A DNA stretch of 64,000 nt from the NCBI RefSeq assembly GCF_012273895.1, contig NC_052102.1, positions 8,232,358-8,296,357 of the forward strand, given 5' to 3'. The notes beneath the pieces were generated by a model. That model saw only the letters and a list, made by a program, of their open reading frames with translations, did no database searches and had not been told where the DNA came from. Source of the stretch: Zerene cesonia. Lineage: Eukaryota; Arthropoda; Insecta; Lepidoptera; Pieridae. Each line of letters begins with the position of its first letter. The first letter of the stretch is position 1. Shown one piece after another: positions 47,601 to 61,600 of this stretch. The translations under genes were made by a program, and so were the position numbers.

Positions 47601-49039
47601 ACGTTAAAATCATACATAAACGAAAGACATTCGTATCTACACAATATTTAAATGACTAAATAAGAACAAACGCTAATGAAATATTGATTAAGTTCCATCA
47701 CAACACGCGACATTGAAATGAGTGTACCGAAATCTCAAAATTGAATCAGCCACTAAACGCGGGTTATTAAAAGTCAAACCCCAACAAGGGGTGATAAAGT
47801 AAATAAATAAGTAGTCCGAATATGGTGGGAGCGTAATAACAGACGGCAAACAGCATCAGAAGCCGTGAGATAAAATCGTATTGCGTTGTCAAAAATAAAT
47901 GAATCCTTGGATTAGTCGGGGACACGGGCAGCGCAATATTGTCGGTGGCGCCCAATGTGGGGCCGTAATAAGCCGCCCAAATACTGCGGAATACGAATGT
48001 GGATATTATTTTATTAATCATTTACTTTTGTATAGTTTCACTTGAAAATTAAAATATTAGTGAAAGCTTACGTATAAAATTGTTTGCTGTGATACTATTT
48101 TAAATGGTTATGTGTAGGATTCTGGACAAAAAGATACAATAAATAATATGATTTTTAAAACTCTACTATATATTTTTTATAAATTTACTATATACATAGC
48201 GATGTTTCTACACTATAACTTCTATTAATTACCTTAGATATATTTCAAGAAAATATCAGTTTACTTGCACTAAAATTCTTCTTGTATCTACAGTATATAT
48301 TACAAGCGCGTTCTTTTACCTCATTCTTTTTTTCTCTGTTTATGAATCAAAGTACAACTACATTGTATTCAAAAGTTATGCCCAGAGTATTACTGCAATA
48401 CGAGGTAGTCATAGCCTTACAGATTATCAGTCTAGATTCCTTTGCTCGTCGATATCGAGCAAGTGAGCGGGTGAGATAAACCGGTCCGCCCGATTTCGCC
48501 ACAAAGAGATGGCTCAGCGAGTTCCCACTATCTGAGTTTTATTCCAATCGAATTTACTGCTATGAGCGTACGAGTGCCGACACCTGCACTCATCTTATTA
48601 CTAAACATCGAACATGTTTATCGTGAAATAACGCAATACCATAATCGAGAACGCATCATATTCATTTTCAAAACTGAATTTAGAGTTTGTTACTGGTATG
48701 CAAGTTATGCCATAAGGATTAATAACGTTACCATTTGTATTTTGTTCTTCTGTGCGTTATATCTTTTCTTTTTTATTTATATATGTTTTTTCAACGAAGT
48801 AAATATAGGTATGAAGATTGTAATTCTCATAATATAAATACAAAAAGTTCAACAAAGAATCTATAACATTGTCATTATTTATGTATATGCCCTTAAAGCA
48901 ATCACTCTTAATGCAAAGAGTCGTCAGCAATGTAAATAAAATATGCGTAACTGTCATATCTGAACAAGCCCAAAAATGGCAATCAATTGCAAATGGGAAA
49001 GAAAGGTACCGGAAAAAAATGATATAAATTTGAAAAGAT
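44620..49039. other. AT-rich non-coding stretch
   Basis: I see no gene. A GC-rich patch lies at about 45060-45170. Frames of 60-112 codons, such as 45863-46201, have no recognisable domain. POU octamers near 46931 and 47399 are at background frequency. Confidence 0.45.
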
Positions 49040-49425
49040 CGCAATTTATCAATGGCGTGTCAAGCAGTCGATCGGCCGGGCGTCATTTTTATCGTATTTG
49101 CGTATAAATAGTGCCGCGACGTTCCAAGTCGCCGCTAATGAGACGGAAAATGACATCTTATTTCGACGCGTAAATCGAAGAAAAAAATCGCTCATCTCTC
49201 GCGTCTGCATGAATATTTTATAGGCGCGTCAACAGCGAAATGACAGGTTTTATCGTTTGAAAATTCGACGAAAATTGCACGAAATGACGCGACGATATTT
49301 TTTATTTAGTGAGAACATCCTTCCGCCAATCAGGCGCGCTCATTGTGGACACATTCACAATGAAACCGCTCCCTGGGGACGTCTCTGGCGTAATTTTTAT
49401 TTAACTGACGTGCGCAACAGTTTAT
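49040..49425. promoter_or_regulatory. Candidate enhancer/promoter block with TATA box and inverted Sox pair
   Basis: A consensus-like TATAAATA (49103-49110) is followed by CpG-containing sequence. Further right, TCATTGTG (49340-49347) and CACAATGA (49356-49363) form a perfect inverted Sox-core pair 8 bp apart. Many CGACG/GACGCG blocks raise CpG above background. A 69-codon frame (49257-49466) is unrecognised. Confidence 0.33.
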
Positions 49426-49618
49426 TTGAATGTTTAGGTTTCACAAACTTTTGTATGCTGTTATGAAACAAAGAGTAAACGTTTAGAATTTCGCTGCTCG
49501 GCAAATACGCAGCGTACTGTGTGATACATTGAGAGGAAAGTAATTGTTTACGCTAATAAGGGTAAAAAGCAAATAATAATCGCTTCCTTTGTGATTGGCA
49601 TTGAAGATTACATACAAT

Positions 49619-50618
49619 NNNNNNNNNNNNNNNNNNNNNNNNNNNNNNNNNNNNNNNNNNNNNNNNNNNNNNNNNNNNNNNNNNNNNNNNNNNNNNNNNN
49701 NNNNNNNNNNNNNNNNNNNNNNNNNNNNNNNNNNNNNNNNNNNNNNNNNNNNNNNNNNNNNNNNNNNNNNNNNNNNNNNNNNNNNNNNNNNNNNNNNNNN
49801 NNNNNNNNNNNNNNNNNNNNNNNNNNNNNNNNNNNNNNNNNNNNNNNNNNNNNNNNNNNNNNNNNNNNNNNNNNNNNNNNNNNNNNNNNNNNNNNNNNNN
49901 NNNNNNNNNNNNNNNNNNNNNNNNNNNNNNNNNNNNNNNNNNNNNNNNNNNNNNNNNNNNNNNNNNNNNNNNNNNNNNNNNNNNNNNNNNNNNNNNNNNN
50001 NNNNNNNNNNNNNNNNNNNNNNNNNNNNNNNNNNNNNNNNNNNNNNNNNNNNNNNNNNNNNNNNNNNNNNNNNNNNNNNNNNNNNNNNNNNNNNNNNNNN
50101 NNNNNNNNNNNNNNNNNNNNNNNNNNNNNNNNNNNNNNNNNNNNNNNNNNNNNNNNNNNNNNNNNNNNNNNNNNNNNNNNNNNNNNNNNNNNNNNNNNNN
50201 NNNNNNNNNNNNNNNNNNNNNNNNNNNNNNNNNNNNNNNNNNNNNNNNNNNNNNNNNNNNNNNNNNNNNNNNNNNNNNNNNNNNNNNNNNNNNNNNNNNN
50301 NNNNNNNNNNNNNNNNNNNNNNNNNNNNNNNNNNNNNNNNNNNNNNNNNNNNNNNNNNNNNNNNNNNNNNNNNNNNNNNNNNNNNNNNNNNNNNNNNNNN
50401 NNNNNNNNNNNNNNNNNNNNNNNNNNNNNNNNNNNNNNNNNNNNNNNNNNNNNNNNNNNNNNNNNNNNNNNNNNNNNNNNNNNNNNNNNNNNNNNNNNNN
50501 NNNNNNNNNNNNNNNNNNNNNNNNNNNNNNNNNNNNNNNNNNNNNNNNNNNNNNNNNNNNNNNNNNNNNNNNNNNNNNNNNNNNNNNNNNNNNNNNNNNN
50601 NNNNNNNNNNNNNNNNNN
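49619..50618. other. Assembly gap, 1000 N
   Basis: There are exactly 1000 unknown bases, again probably a fixed-size placeholder. The flanks are AT-rich, and no recognisable element runs into either edge. Confidence 0.98.
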
Positions 50619-53600
50619 GTAATAAATGTTATTTGCAGTTAACAATTTTCTTTTTTCTTTATTACAATATTTATGGCAAGACTAGGTATTTATATTTATT
50701 AAATATGAAATATTTATTATAATTATTGTGTATATACATTCAAAATTATATTAATTATGTAACTTGAATATCACTCATGTCGAATATACAAAGCATTACA
50801 ATAAAATATCCACACTGAATTGATATTAAATAGCATCTGAGCTGATATTTCAGCCTCCCATGTATGATGTTAACAGATATAACATATACATTTCGAAGAA
50901 ACTTTCAAAATATACATCATATTAACAAAATATTCAACCGACAATTAAACCGTTTAGAAAAATGGCAAACACAATCATGTATATACAAGTTATAGGTATG
51001 CAAAATAGACTGCCGAGACAGGCAGCGGGCTAATCGGCACTCTGTCACGTCGCCGTCACGCACACTCAGCCACGTGCTTGCGGTGCGTGCTGTGTAGGCG
51101 GCCCTAGCTTGTGGTTAATTTAATTATCACAGCGACAATTGTTTAGTTGTATTTTAAAACGTGGAATAGAATACAAAAATAGATCTAAACAATATAACAT
51201 GAGGATCTGAGACGAGGCCTTGAACTAGATTAATAGCCCATTATTATTTTTGGGATAGATACATAAGTAAGGTTATAAATAAAAGTTGTTATAAATAAAG
51301 TCCAGGAATCTTTCACACCGTCATGTATAAAAAGAAGGTACAATAAGAATATTTTTTTTATCACAGAAATTTAGAAGTTCTGCGAATCGTCCAATAGGTA
51401 TAGTTGTTTTATTACCTTTAGAATGACTAGTTTTGTAGTATTTAAATTTATATCAACATATTGCGATTCGCTGCATCATCACTTAAACCATAAGCTGTAA
51501 ATAATGAAAAGATTAGGTAAATTATAGATAGAGTTATCACATAAAACGTTTTTGATAATTCCTCTTAATGATCAATAGATTTTTTTGTACGTGGTAGGTT
51601 CATGAACTTTTGACCTATTTTTTTAAACAGATATATTTATGCCTGCCCAAGGTCATCGGGCAAAGGGCTCTGGGTTATACCACTGCAACAGAGGACAACT
51701 TGCTAAAGTTTTAGAATTAACCCGTGACATTGTTTTGTTTATAACCCTGAAAATTGGAAAACCCTACATGGGTCGGAACCTTAAATCTTTAAAATAAAAT
51801 TATAAACTTAAAGCAACATTTTTATTTCCCAACGCAGAAATAACAGCGATGTAACATTTGCAACAATCTATGGAAAATTACAACTCAAAACATATTTCCA
51901 ACTCGTAATAATTAAGCTATAATAAATGTTTAAGTTAGCAGTTACCAAAGCTTTATCCAAAATAAGAATTGCCGAAAAGAAACTTGCTTAATTGAAATAA
52001 AAGTTACGTAACATTCGAATTCACGTGAATTGTCATATCTCACTTTTCAAACCTTCTAAGTCTCGAGTATTTCTGACACGTTATGAAATCTTTACAAAGG
52101 GAATCTAAAATTAGGTAACCGATTAAAGGGAGTTTGAAGTAAGACGTAACTTTTCAACTCAGAACGCAAGATTTCTGTTTTATAAACAACTTTTCAAAAC
52201 AAAAATATCCATTAAATTTATTCGAAAGGAGCTAAGAAACAACTTTTAATTATTATTTTAGGCAATGAAATAACAAAATTCTATTTAAGTGCGTTTTTAT
52301 AAATTGTTTTCTTATAAAAATTTCTTTATGAAATATTTTTATATAATTGTGTAGTCATAATCACTCGTGGGAGGTCTCGTAATCGATAAAAACCTCGTTC
52401 GATTTGAATTCAATGCTGATAATCGATATTTGGCCCGATTGTGTTTACACAAAGGACTCGTTGAATCCGTGAGACTGTTAAAAAACAGGTGTCGTATGTC
52501 TTAAAAACTTCGGTACTTACTCTACAATGGACAAGTCTTTGATATGTTTATCAAACCTTTATAATTCGGGGGCGGTCTTTGAAAATTCAACAATCGGTGG
52601 TTTGGGAATGGGTTTTTTCGATAACTATCGTCGGAGGTTACTGACAGGTGAGATGTCAACCGCGTGAATGGGGTTATGCGAGTTCGTATACAATCAATGG
52701 GTATTGGGGCGTCCTGATAAGATAGCTGTCATTGTTAAAATCTAACCTACAGGTACATGTTTACGTATTTTGGTTAATAAAACATGTTATCCATGTGACT
52801 TGTGTCATGAGTCAGTTTAAGCAAAAGTAATCAATAAATAATCTATTTTATCACATTCCTTTAGGTTTATAACTTTTTTATTCACCACTATAGGACAAAG
52901 AGCAAACGGTTATGACTTTATTATTTGTATAATTATGACGCCTTCTTATACAACATAGCCGAACTTTATCTTAAGATTATTTCAGTTCAGCTAAAATTTT
53001 TTGCGTAACTTAAATACTTTTTTTAACATTTCTCAAGAAACACGTTGAGTTTAATGAGTTTGTTAAATTAAAGCCTTATAAAATGAGGAGCCTTACACAA
53101 AATAAACATACTTATATTAATCTTTTACTCGGGGTTTTCTTAACAACTTGGAGTGTTAAAAAATAAACAGCGCTTAGTAAAAATAGGATTGAGAAAATCT
53201 CACACTACTTTAGTATTAAAACAAGTAGAGCCTACAAAAGCGATCCTCTAAAAAATGCACAGGAAAATACATCGCAAAGTTTCTGTTGAAAGTGAGGTAA
53301 CGCACGGAGCGTTGCAACTAACCAACCGTGCCGCTAAGGAAACGGAGGAACATACGAGCGTACAGCGTTTTCATACATTCATTTCAAAATATAGAAAAGT
53401 CTATATAAATTGATGATCTTCTGTACAATATTTCGACCGCCAACAAAAAGACGCATGCTCTGGCTCTTAAAGAGACAATTCTTAACTTTTAGCCGTTATG
53501 TACAATGGAAACTGTTTGGTGTAGCTGAGTTATATATAACGAATATATGACATTTTGATTATTTTTATTCATGAAAAAATTGTAACTTGCTTTGTTGCGC

Positions 53601-55695
53601 CTGTATTTTGTAGACAAAGTTAATTTCAGTAAATTTTTAATATTAAGTTAAAATATAAAAATATTCAGCCATCGCCCCCCTAAACCGTTTCATCGCCCCC
53701 CAAATTTATCTGGATCTTTTACCTCCATTTATACTTACAGCGCCCTCAAGGGGGTGATTTGGCCACTCCATGGCCATCTATACTAAAGGTTGAAAAATCT
53801 ACCATCACTCGTTTTTGTGCATCCGATCTGTCATTTACAAACCGTAAACTTATCAGCCTACCCATTATCTATGGTTTACTATCCAGTTTCTTGTCATGTC
53901 CTTTTCGTATGCGTTAATCATGACCTTATAAAGTCGCTTATCGCTTACAACTAGCGACAATCCTTCAGCCTCTGAATAGCTGGTGTTGGGAAGGCGAGCG
54001 CCTACTGCTGCATATTTATGAAGCACCTCAAACACCATAAATAGTTGATACGAGCCTCGCAGGGTAATGGAGTCAATACAACGGAGAACCTGCCTAATTT
54101 GTGCTGCATTTAGTATGCTGGATTGTGGATGTATTGATCGGAAATTATATTAAAAAATAGCAATGTATATTTTCCTGATTTGACAGTAATTTCAAGTTAT
54201 ATTGATACTTCTTATGTTTAATAACAGGATAAAACTTCTAAGAAATAAAAAAGTATATGATTTTTACTTTAATACAGATTTACAGTAATAAAAATAAAAT
54301 CAATTTCGTTCAAAAAGCCCTTGTTGTTGTATCATAAATATCTATAAATTCGACTACTTTCGTACGCTCCATAACTCAAAAAAGAACGGAATTTTTTAAG
54401 CATTACTATTGATTGTTTCAGACATGTATGAAGCGTCGATCCGCCCAGTCAAATGCCGAGCCCATGTCGACGCTACCGCCCGATATAGCTTAGATAAACG
54501 CGCACATAACTATGCAAACTACTTCTCCCGCTGAGGTCTTGTATATAAACGCCATAACTCACCAGCTTCGACGAATAAATTTAAACTCTAACTTTTGGAC
54601 CGCAGGACACAATATCCATTGATCGTCGTATCACATAAGATCCCGCTGGGTCGATCCACTCCGCACAGTCCACCATTAACTAGGTACATACCTGTAAGTG
54701 TGGTGGGAACGCGAGGTGAATATGGTATGGACGTTATAGTGAACGTAAAAATTAAAGCCGCCGGTACTTAGAATGCTAAATAAAGATTTCAATAGGTTGG
54801 GACGCACGGCGCAACCTGATGGCGACTTAGGCGTGTCACGTCTGTGGGTTAGAGTTTTTTAGCCGGAGTCGGACAAGCTTTGACTTCCTTTCTGAATTGA
54901 AATCGAATCGAATCAAGCTTCAGTTTACGATTACAGATGGTTGATACGGCAAAAGGATTGCTTTGTATAAAGTACAAGAGGTATTGGAATACTTAGAATA
55001 TTCCTGGTTTAAGGTTTTTGTTAAATTAAACTTTTGCCAATTTATTAATAGCATTTACTAAAACTGGTTCTAATTATCTATTGATTACTTTAAAACAAAT
55101 TGAATCAGAAATAAAGAGTTTAAATTTTAATACCACTTCATAGTTTCTATGTTTAAAATATTCATCAAAAATACATCATAAGCACCTCCCTGTAACCATA
55201 AAACGCCCGTGAACGGCATTCAAAGAACAAATTCAACACGTACTTCACATATTTCACATTTCAAAGTCAATATTCGCGCCTCATAATATTCAGACACAAG
55301 CACGGAAAGCCATATACGGTTACAATACCTGATCGCTTTTGGTTGAATAATAATCGTAACAACGTACAATTCAGCTTTATCTACAGGAGGTGTTCGGTGA
55401 CGCCGGAATTAGGGTTCAATGGACAGCGGCCGTGTGGGAATTTTCATAGTATTTCAGACCTGGTTAGGGGGAGAGTGCTAATCTGCGTGGAGTGTCGCGT
55501 GTGATTGGGCAGACGGCGATGTCCAATTTTCCGGCTGCTACAGACTATATTTGCTGGTCAGACAACGCGATGAGTTGAATGACAGACTTTGAACGCCATA
55601 AATTACGTAGATGCCAATTTTACAGAAAGCGCATATTCAAACGGATATTTCAAAGTATTTAGGTATTTCTAAAAAATATATGCGAAATACATAAT
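50619..55695. other. AT-rich non-coding stretch
   Basis: I see no gene. GC-richer patches lie at about 51010-51110 and 54430-54500. CGATTGTG, GTTTAC and ACAAAGG lie close together at about 52437-52460 (possible Sox/forkhead sites). Confidence 0.45.
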
Positions 55696-55907
55696 TCTAA
55701 TATAAACGCGAAAGTAACTTTGTCTGTCTGTTTGTCTTCTCATCACGACTAGACAACTGGATTGGGTGAAATTTGGTACAAGGATAGTATAAGACCCCAG
55801 ATAGGCCATAAGATCCCACGAGAATTTGTAGAGTAATGTGGATATATAAACTGTGTTTGTCTATCTTTTCTTTTACTATGCCAGCAAATCCGCGAGCGGT
55901 AATCTAG
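55696..55907 (+). mobile_element. Non-autonomous Helitron-like element
   Basis: It starts TCTAATATAAACGCGAAAG and ends GCGAGCGGTAATCTAG (CTAG at 55904-55907), with TTTGTCTGTCTGTTTGTC and GGGTGAAATTTGG between. It has both Helitron ends, no terminal inverted repeats and no coding. A short related 5' fragment follows at about 56010-56045. Confidence 0.65.
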
Positions 55908-57550
55908 TTATTACGTATTAAAACAGTATGATAATAAGTAATATTATAAAATAGAGCATACTTACGTAGAATATAACATAACATCGCCATAAATATTAGT
56001 ACCATTATTATGATTAAACGCAGAAGTAACTCTGTTTGTCTAAATCTAAATAAATACGTAGTAAACATTGATAACTCCAACACATTTACTATTAACTAAA
56101 TTTTATACATCTCTATAAAAAGTAAAATTTTCTATTTAGAATTATACCAGAATACATGTATCCTCGTTAGGTGCTATTTCAGGGTGGCTATGTATACATA
56201 CCTACAATAAACCTAAAATGGTGGTTCTAAAACATCTTTAAAATCTAAAGCGACGACTACAAAGCCACTCGAAGAATCAAACCTAAAATGGCACAAATAA
56301 AAATCTTAATGTCAATTTGTATTCGCAAACAAATCTCAGTTAGCAAACAGTGCAGTCGCTCTAATGATTGTTTACGTAGGAGGGGCCACTAACCCGGTAA
56401 TGCAATATTAATGCAATTCATTAAACCTGCAACTGTGTGTACCACCCCTCGGAAAAGCTACTGAGAATCGCCTTTATCCTTTAGTTTTTTTTGTGATATA
56501 ATAGTCACTACTATTTTATTATATCACTGTAGTTGATTTAAAGCTATGTAGAGATATTTGCATGTAATTGTTTTAAAAACTATAATAACTAGAAATGACT
56601 TAGAACGCTTGATGAGAGTTAGTAATATCGCACTTAAGAATACCTACATATTAATAAAAATTCATTAAAACATTTATTATAAAACAAATATTCATTTAGT
56701 TACATTGCAACACAGTTAAAATATTATGACATAGGTACACTAAAATTATGGGCTTATTACATCACATGTAATAAAATATTTATTTATATTTATGACTACT
56801 AAACTCGTCACTCTATAACATGATATCTTTTCTGATTAAATTCCTTATTATAATTTAAGGGGTTTACCAAATCCCTTACATAACGGATCCAGCTAAAAAT
56901 TAAAACACCCCATGATTAAAAGCTACGAAATTATTCCCCATTTGTCCACGATCGCCTCTGGCTTCCATTATGAGTGAAAACATATGAAGCGGAGAAAAGA
57001 AACCAAGCATTTCTGAGTAAATGTTTACTGTGGACGTTCCCCCCTCACTCCATTACGTCATATTGTTCCAGCGATCGATTAGCCGCCTATGACGTCGCTA
57101 CATTTCAAAACAGTGCCCTCGGTAACTCATTCCGAAGTTTTTTCACGTAATAATTTTGAAACAATACTTACATCACGTTCGACGGTTATATTGTCGTAGT
57201 ATGAAGTCTTGTTTTAGGTTTTATGGAATGAATTGTTATCTCAATAGGACTAATCTTTGACAGCAAGAAACGGATATGTGTGTGAGTTTTTTTATATTGT
57301 AGTGGTGACCAAACCAGGTTGAAAGAGAATTTCAATTTTATAGAATATTTAAAACGATTTTGATAACATAACAAGATTTTGAACCGAAGTAAATAAAATA
57401 TAAATCTCTAAAATTTAATTTTTCACATTAGGCATAATCATCATACTTTTAATTGATTAATGTCTAGTTTAGTATATAATATTAGCGATTTATCTTTGAC
57501 GATTTTAATATAATACATAAAGAAAACTCATATTTGAAATATATATCTCA
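55908..57550. other. AT-rich non-coding stretch
   Basis: I see no gene. A hairpin with 11-bp arms lies at 56493-56527. A frame at 57186-57374 (minus) is unrecognised. Confidence 0.45.
56493..56527. repeat. Inverted repeat, 11-bp arms
   Basis: GTGATATAATA (56493-56503) pairs with 56517-56527. The 13-nt loop contains a second short complementary pair. It is too short for an animal pre-miRNA. Confidence 0.75.
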
Positions 57551-57752
57551 CTAGCTGCGCCCCGCGGTTTCACCCGCGTAAGTTTCTATCCTGTAGGAAT
57601 ATCGGGATAAAAAGTTGCCTGTATGTTATTCCAGTTGTCCATCTGTCTACGTACTAAATTTCATTGCAATCGGTTCAGTAGTTTTTGCGTGAAAGAGCAA
57701 CAAATACACACATATCCTTTACAAACTTTCGTTTTTATAATATTAGTAGGAT
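57551..57752 (-). mobile_element. Lep1-type non-autonomous Helitron, copy 3
   Basis: The left edge on plus is CTAGCTGCGCCCCGCGG and the right edge is TAATATTAGTAGGA. The interior matches the copies at 10978 and 11800 closely. The order TCCTACTAATATT...GCAGCTAG is read on minus, the same orientation as the other two copies. Confidence 0.83.
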
Positions 57753-60700
57753 AATTGAAATATATACATGAAACAAGTTGAAGAGTGATCAGAAAGCAAT
57801 ATATCGGACTTATCACAATTATCATTCAATTGTTGTAATAAAATCTAATCTAGGTTTGGGTTAAAATGATTCATTCCATTTCCGTATAAATATTTTATAG
57901 AATGAGTTATTTAATCCTTTACTATTTAACTAAAACACATATATGTATGATTATTCTAAATTCGAATGAGAGTTATTTGAACTCGTGTTATAAAACCTAC
58001 TTGCGATATTTTTCTGTCCACGTTAGGTTTGACGTCATCAAAGCCGCGAATATAGCCGTGAGAACAGCCTGCAGATATAACTCCCTGAATCAGAAAAATG
58101 TTTTTATGGACAAAAAATAAACTCCAATTGCTTGCCTGAGGGCGTATAATAGTAATCGAAGTAACCTGTCAGCCCCATGTTAAGTGGTTTTGAAGGAACC
58201 TCATAGCTATTGTTCGGCGTCCAGTAGCGTGTTTTCTCCGCAAATGTTTGAATTGGTACCGGTATTTATTAATATTATCTTTCGAGAATAATAAATGTGT
58301 GTTTGCGTTGATATTATTGCAGCCCCGTGAGATATTTTTGTAGGATCGAATGCCAGTAATCCGTTCGCGCTTGACAGAACAAAATACATTCGCATTGAAT
58401 GATCGTGGACTATACGAATGCAAAATGCACTTGAATTTTTAGTATAACCACGTGTTTACTTTAAGATCGCTATCAGCATTAGGCAGTTTTCTTCTATGAG
58501 ACCAAATAAATATATGACTGCTCTCTAGTTAAAAAACACCTGCGTCGTGTACCTACTTTTTAAACTTTACGTAAACGAGTGTTACGAGTTAGGACAACAC
58601 TCAATTAAGTCTAAAATTATTGTATGACGGTTTTAATGTAACCATACAAAACATTATCTATAGTAAATAGTAAAGATATCTAATGTAGACTCTGTATCTC
58701 TGTATCTAAGATTTCTTGCGAATTTTCTCTGTCTCTTTGCAAGTTACCTACAGTTTCAACAACTCTGAATATTTAACTCGTCTTTGAAGCTGGTTATTAA
58801 AAATGTTAATTATTATTCTTAATTTATAATTCGATAAAACATTATATGTATTATCTACATTACGATAAATATATCATAATATATGCTCATAATTTATTTA
58901 CAAAATGAATTAAACCATAACAACCGTACCAAACTGGTTGACATTAAAATAACGATACAATCAATTGCTTCACGCAATTCCATAACATAATTAAAATCAT
59001 TCTTCTGCAATTAAATCACAGTCACACAATCCAATGAATGCCAACATAATACGAATCTCTTTCGGCACTCTCCATTTCAACCGAGACGCTAGCAGCATCC
59101 AAACGATTCAATCGCGCATACGCCATTGTCCGGGCTCACAATAGCTCCGACTGCGTACCATTCAACAACCACAAAAGTCTGTTTCACTAAACTCCTTGTG
59201 TACTGTAACATTGACCTATTGAACCAACAGGTGATTCACAAAGAGCTTGTTTGGGTGTCTCCGCTGAATTAACGCCCTTCGCATTCGTTTCACTTGCATT
59301 GACTATGCGTTATTGAACGGCATACACAACTGATGTTTGCGAATAAATGATGAGCTATCGTGTGAGTACTTAGCGATGGTAGTAATTCGCGTAACACAAG
59401 AAAGTACATTACGAAAAGTTTCATAAATATATTGTATTTCTGCGGTAATCATTTCCCCCTTAACTCTTTATTTAACCAAAGTAAATTAAGATTTGGTTGT
59501 ATTGAAATCAAACAGCATTAGTTAGGTACTTACTCTTTACAGTGAATTTGAACTTCCTACTTATAACTATTATATACTTATTGGTTTATAACATAATTTA
59601 TAGTGATAATATCGATTCTACAAATTATATCGTGAAATTATCACATCCAGACCCAGAACATTTCATCCAGCTAAATATAATATATTAGATTGAATTAATC
59701 GTTTCACGCTAATTATATCTCACAAATGTCTAGAACGTTCTATACAGGACGCCTACAATGCGTCATATGACCTATTATTGTGAATGCGCATTGGCATGTA
59801 TGTTGTACATACATGGATGATGTATGCGCTCACAAGACGCCGATCGAGGCACTGTCTATTGTCCATCCCAGTAAATGCCCTTTCAAAGGACAGATGTGCA
59901 ATACTGTATATTCTATTTTAATACCATTTCTGCTACTTTGTAGCGCCATGAATGAAATTTTGATCCTCTAACAAATTGAAAAAAATATGATATGATATAA
60001 CTGAAAAGTGAAAATATACAAATATGATTATCTTTCACAATGACGAGCTTAAAATATATTGATAAAAATCCATCAATGAGACACGAGGCTTAGTACACCT
60101 ACGAATGCAACGCATTCATGGTAAAGGTTAAAAGTGCTGCAGAATATTTTCAATTTTATAGCAATATACGTAGGTTTTACATGAAAATAGTCCCGGTTGA
60201 AACAGTAACAAACTACGGCACGAAACAGTGGAACAAAACTATGACAGGAGCGCATTACCATAAACCGCCACTCACTTTAATTTATATCCGCGGGGACATA
60301 TTCGTCAGTTTTTCCGGGATTCGCGGAATGGCGCGGAATCTCAGCCACTGTTTCCACGTTACTTGACTATTGTCAGCTGAGGTTCGTTAAGGACGAACTG
60401 GTTTTGATATTTGTGTTGCTACTAATGTAAAAATTGTTTTATTTTGAAAATATTCGTTCCAGTCTGGTGTAGATTGTGACGAAAGGCAATTAATACATTT
60501 CCGATCGTTATATAGATAATTATGACGAAATTTTTGATTTTACATTATAGTGATGAAGAAAATAACAATTCTATGTTTATTAATTTTATACATCATTTTG
60601 AATTTTCATTTGAATGTGTAAAAAGTAGTATAAAAAGATTACCCAAATTCTAATAATATTAATAATAATTCTTTGACAAAGTTATTTATTGTTATCTAAG

Positions 60701-61540
60701 TAGGCTTCATATAGCAGTCTTCATTCCTTAAAATTTAATTCAATTCTTTTCATAATATTAAGAATAGTAAGTCTAAGTATTCGACCTCAGTTTACCTGCA
60801 GATCGGTTGCAACGAAAAATGTACGCATTTGTGACAAACTAAACGGGTAATGTCTCCGGTTGTTATTATAATAAAACGCGACATTAATGTGAATACAAAA
60901 TCCCCGGAGCTTGCAGTTTTACGCATATAGGTACGCTACTTTTGTCTCCGAATAAATGAAAAGACGGACTTTCTGCGCCTCTTAAATTATATCCTTACCT
61001 ATTCTTTAAATTGTTGTACATTTTTAAAAACTTCAATACATGTTCATTACAATTTTAATTAGCTAGGTACAGATATATATGAAATAATAAATATATACCC
61101 TTCACGTAGTGGTTCGCATAGCACAAAGGATTCGGTCGGATTAAGAATAATTAGTCAATTTGTCATGTTAATGTCACATGCCATCACGTACCGATCAAAT
61201 TGTGACGAACATAAAATTTTAATCCGTTAAAAAACCAAAAGACATTACTCACGTTGCTTTTGTGTGATTTAAAAAATAAACTCTTAAAAAAGAACATTAA
61301 TTTGCGCGACGGCTCAGTCATCCGCGCGTCTTCGCGCGCGACACGTCTCAATGTTCTGAATACGTACTTACTAGTCACCCTCACACCATAGAATATATTT
61401 ATATTAGAAGCAGTACCAGCGATATCATATTATTTTTTCATTACTTTAAAGTTAACCCTAAACCCCTTCATAAAATCGCTTTTGATTTGTTTTGAAGAAC
61501 TATAAACATTAGATACATAAATATGTCTAATATGAATTTA
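57753..61540. other. AT-rich non-coding stretch
   Basis: I see no gene. TGACGTCA lies at 58030-58037. A GC-richer block with CCATTGTCC and CACAATAGC lies at about 59080-59160. Frames of 60-84 codons are unrecognised. Confidence 0.45.
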
Positions 61541-61544
61541 TTTA

Positions 61545-61600
61545 GAAAGAAAGAAAGAAAGAAATTTATTGTCTATAAACACACAGCATTAGTGATTCTA
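61545..61600 (-). mobile_element. Retroelement-type tail with (GAAA)n
   Basis: (GAAA)n at 61545-61564 is followed by TTTATTG. Read on minus, this is AATAAA followed by (TTTC)n, like a retroelement 3' tail. The body is not recognisable. Confidence 0.4.

Noticed and set aside
49591..50722. Three open frames of 343-375 codons
   Set aside because: They consist of the second N gap with a few real codons at the edges.
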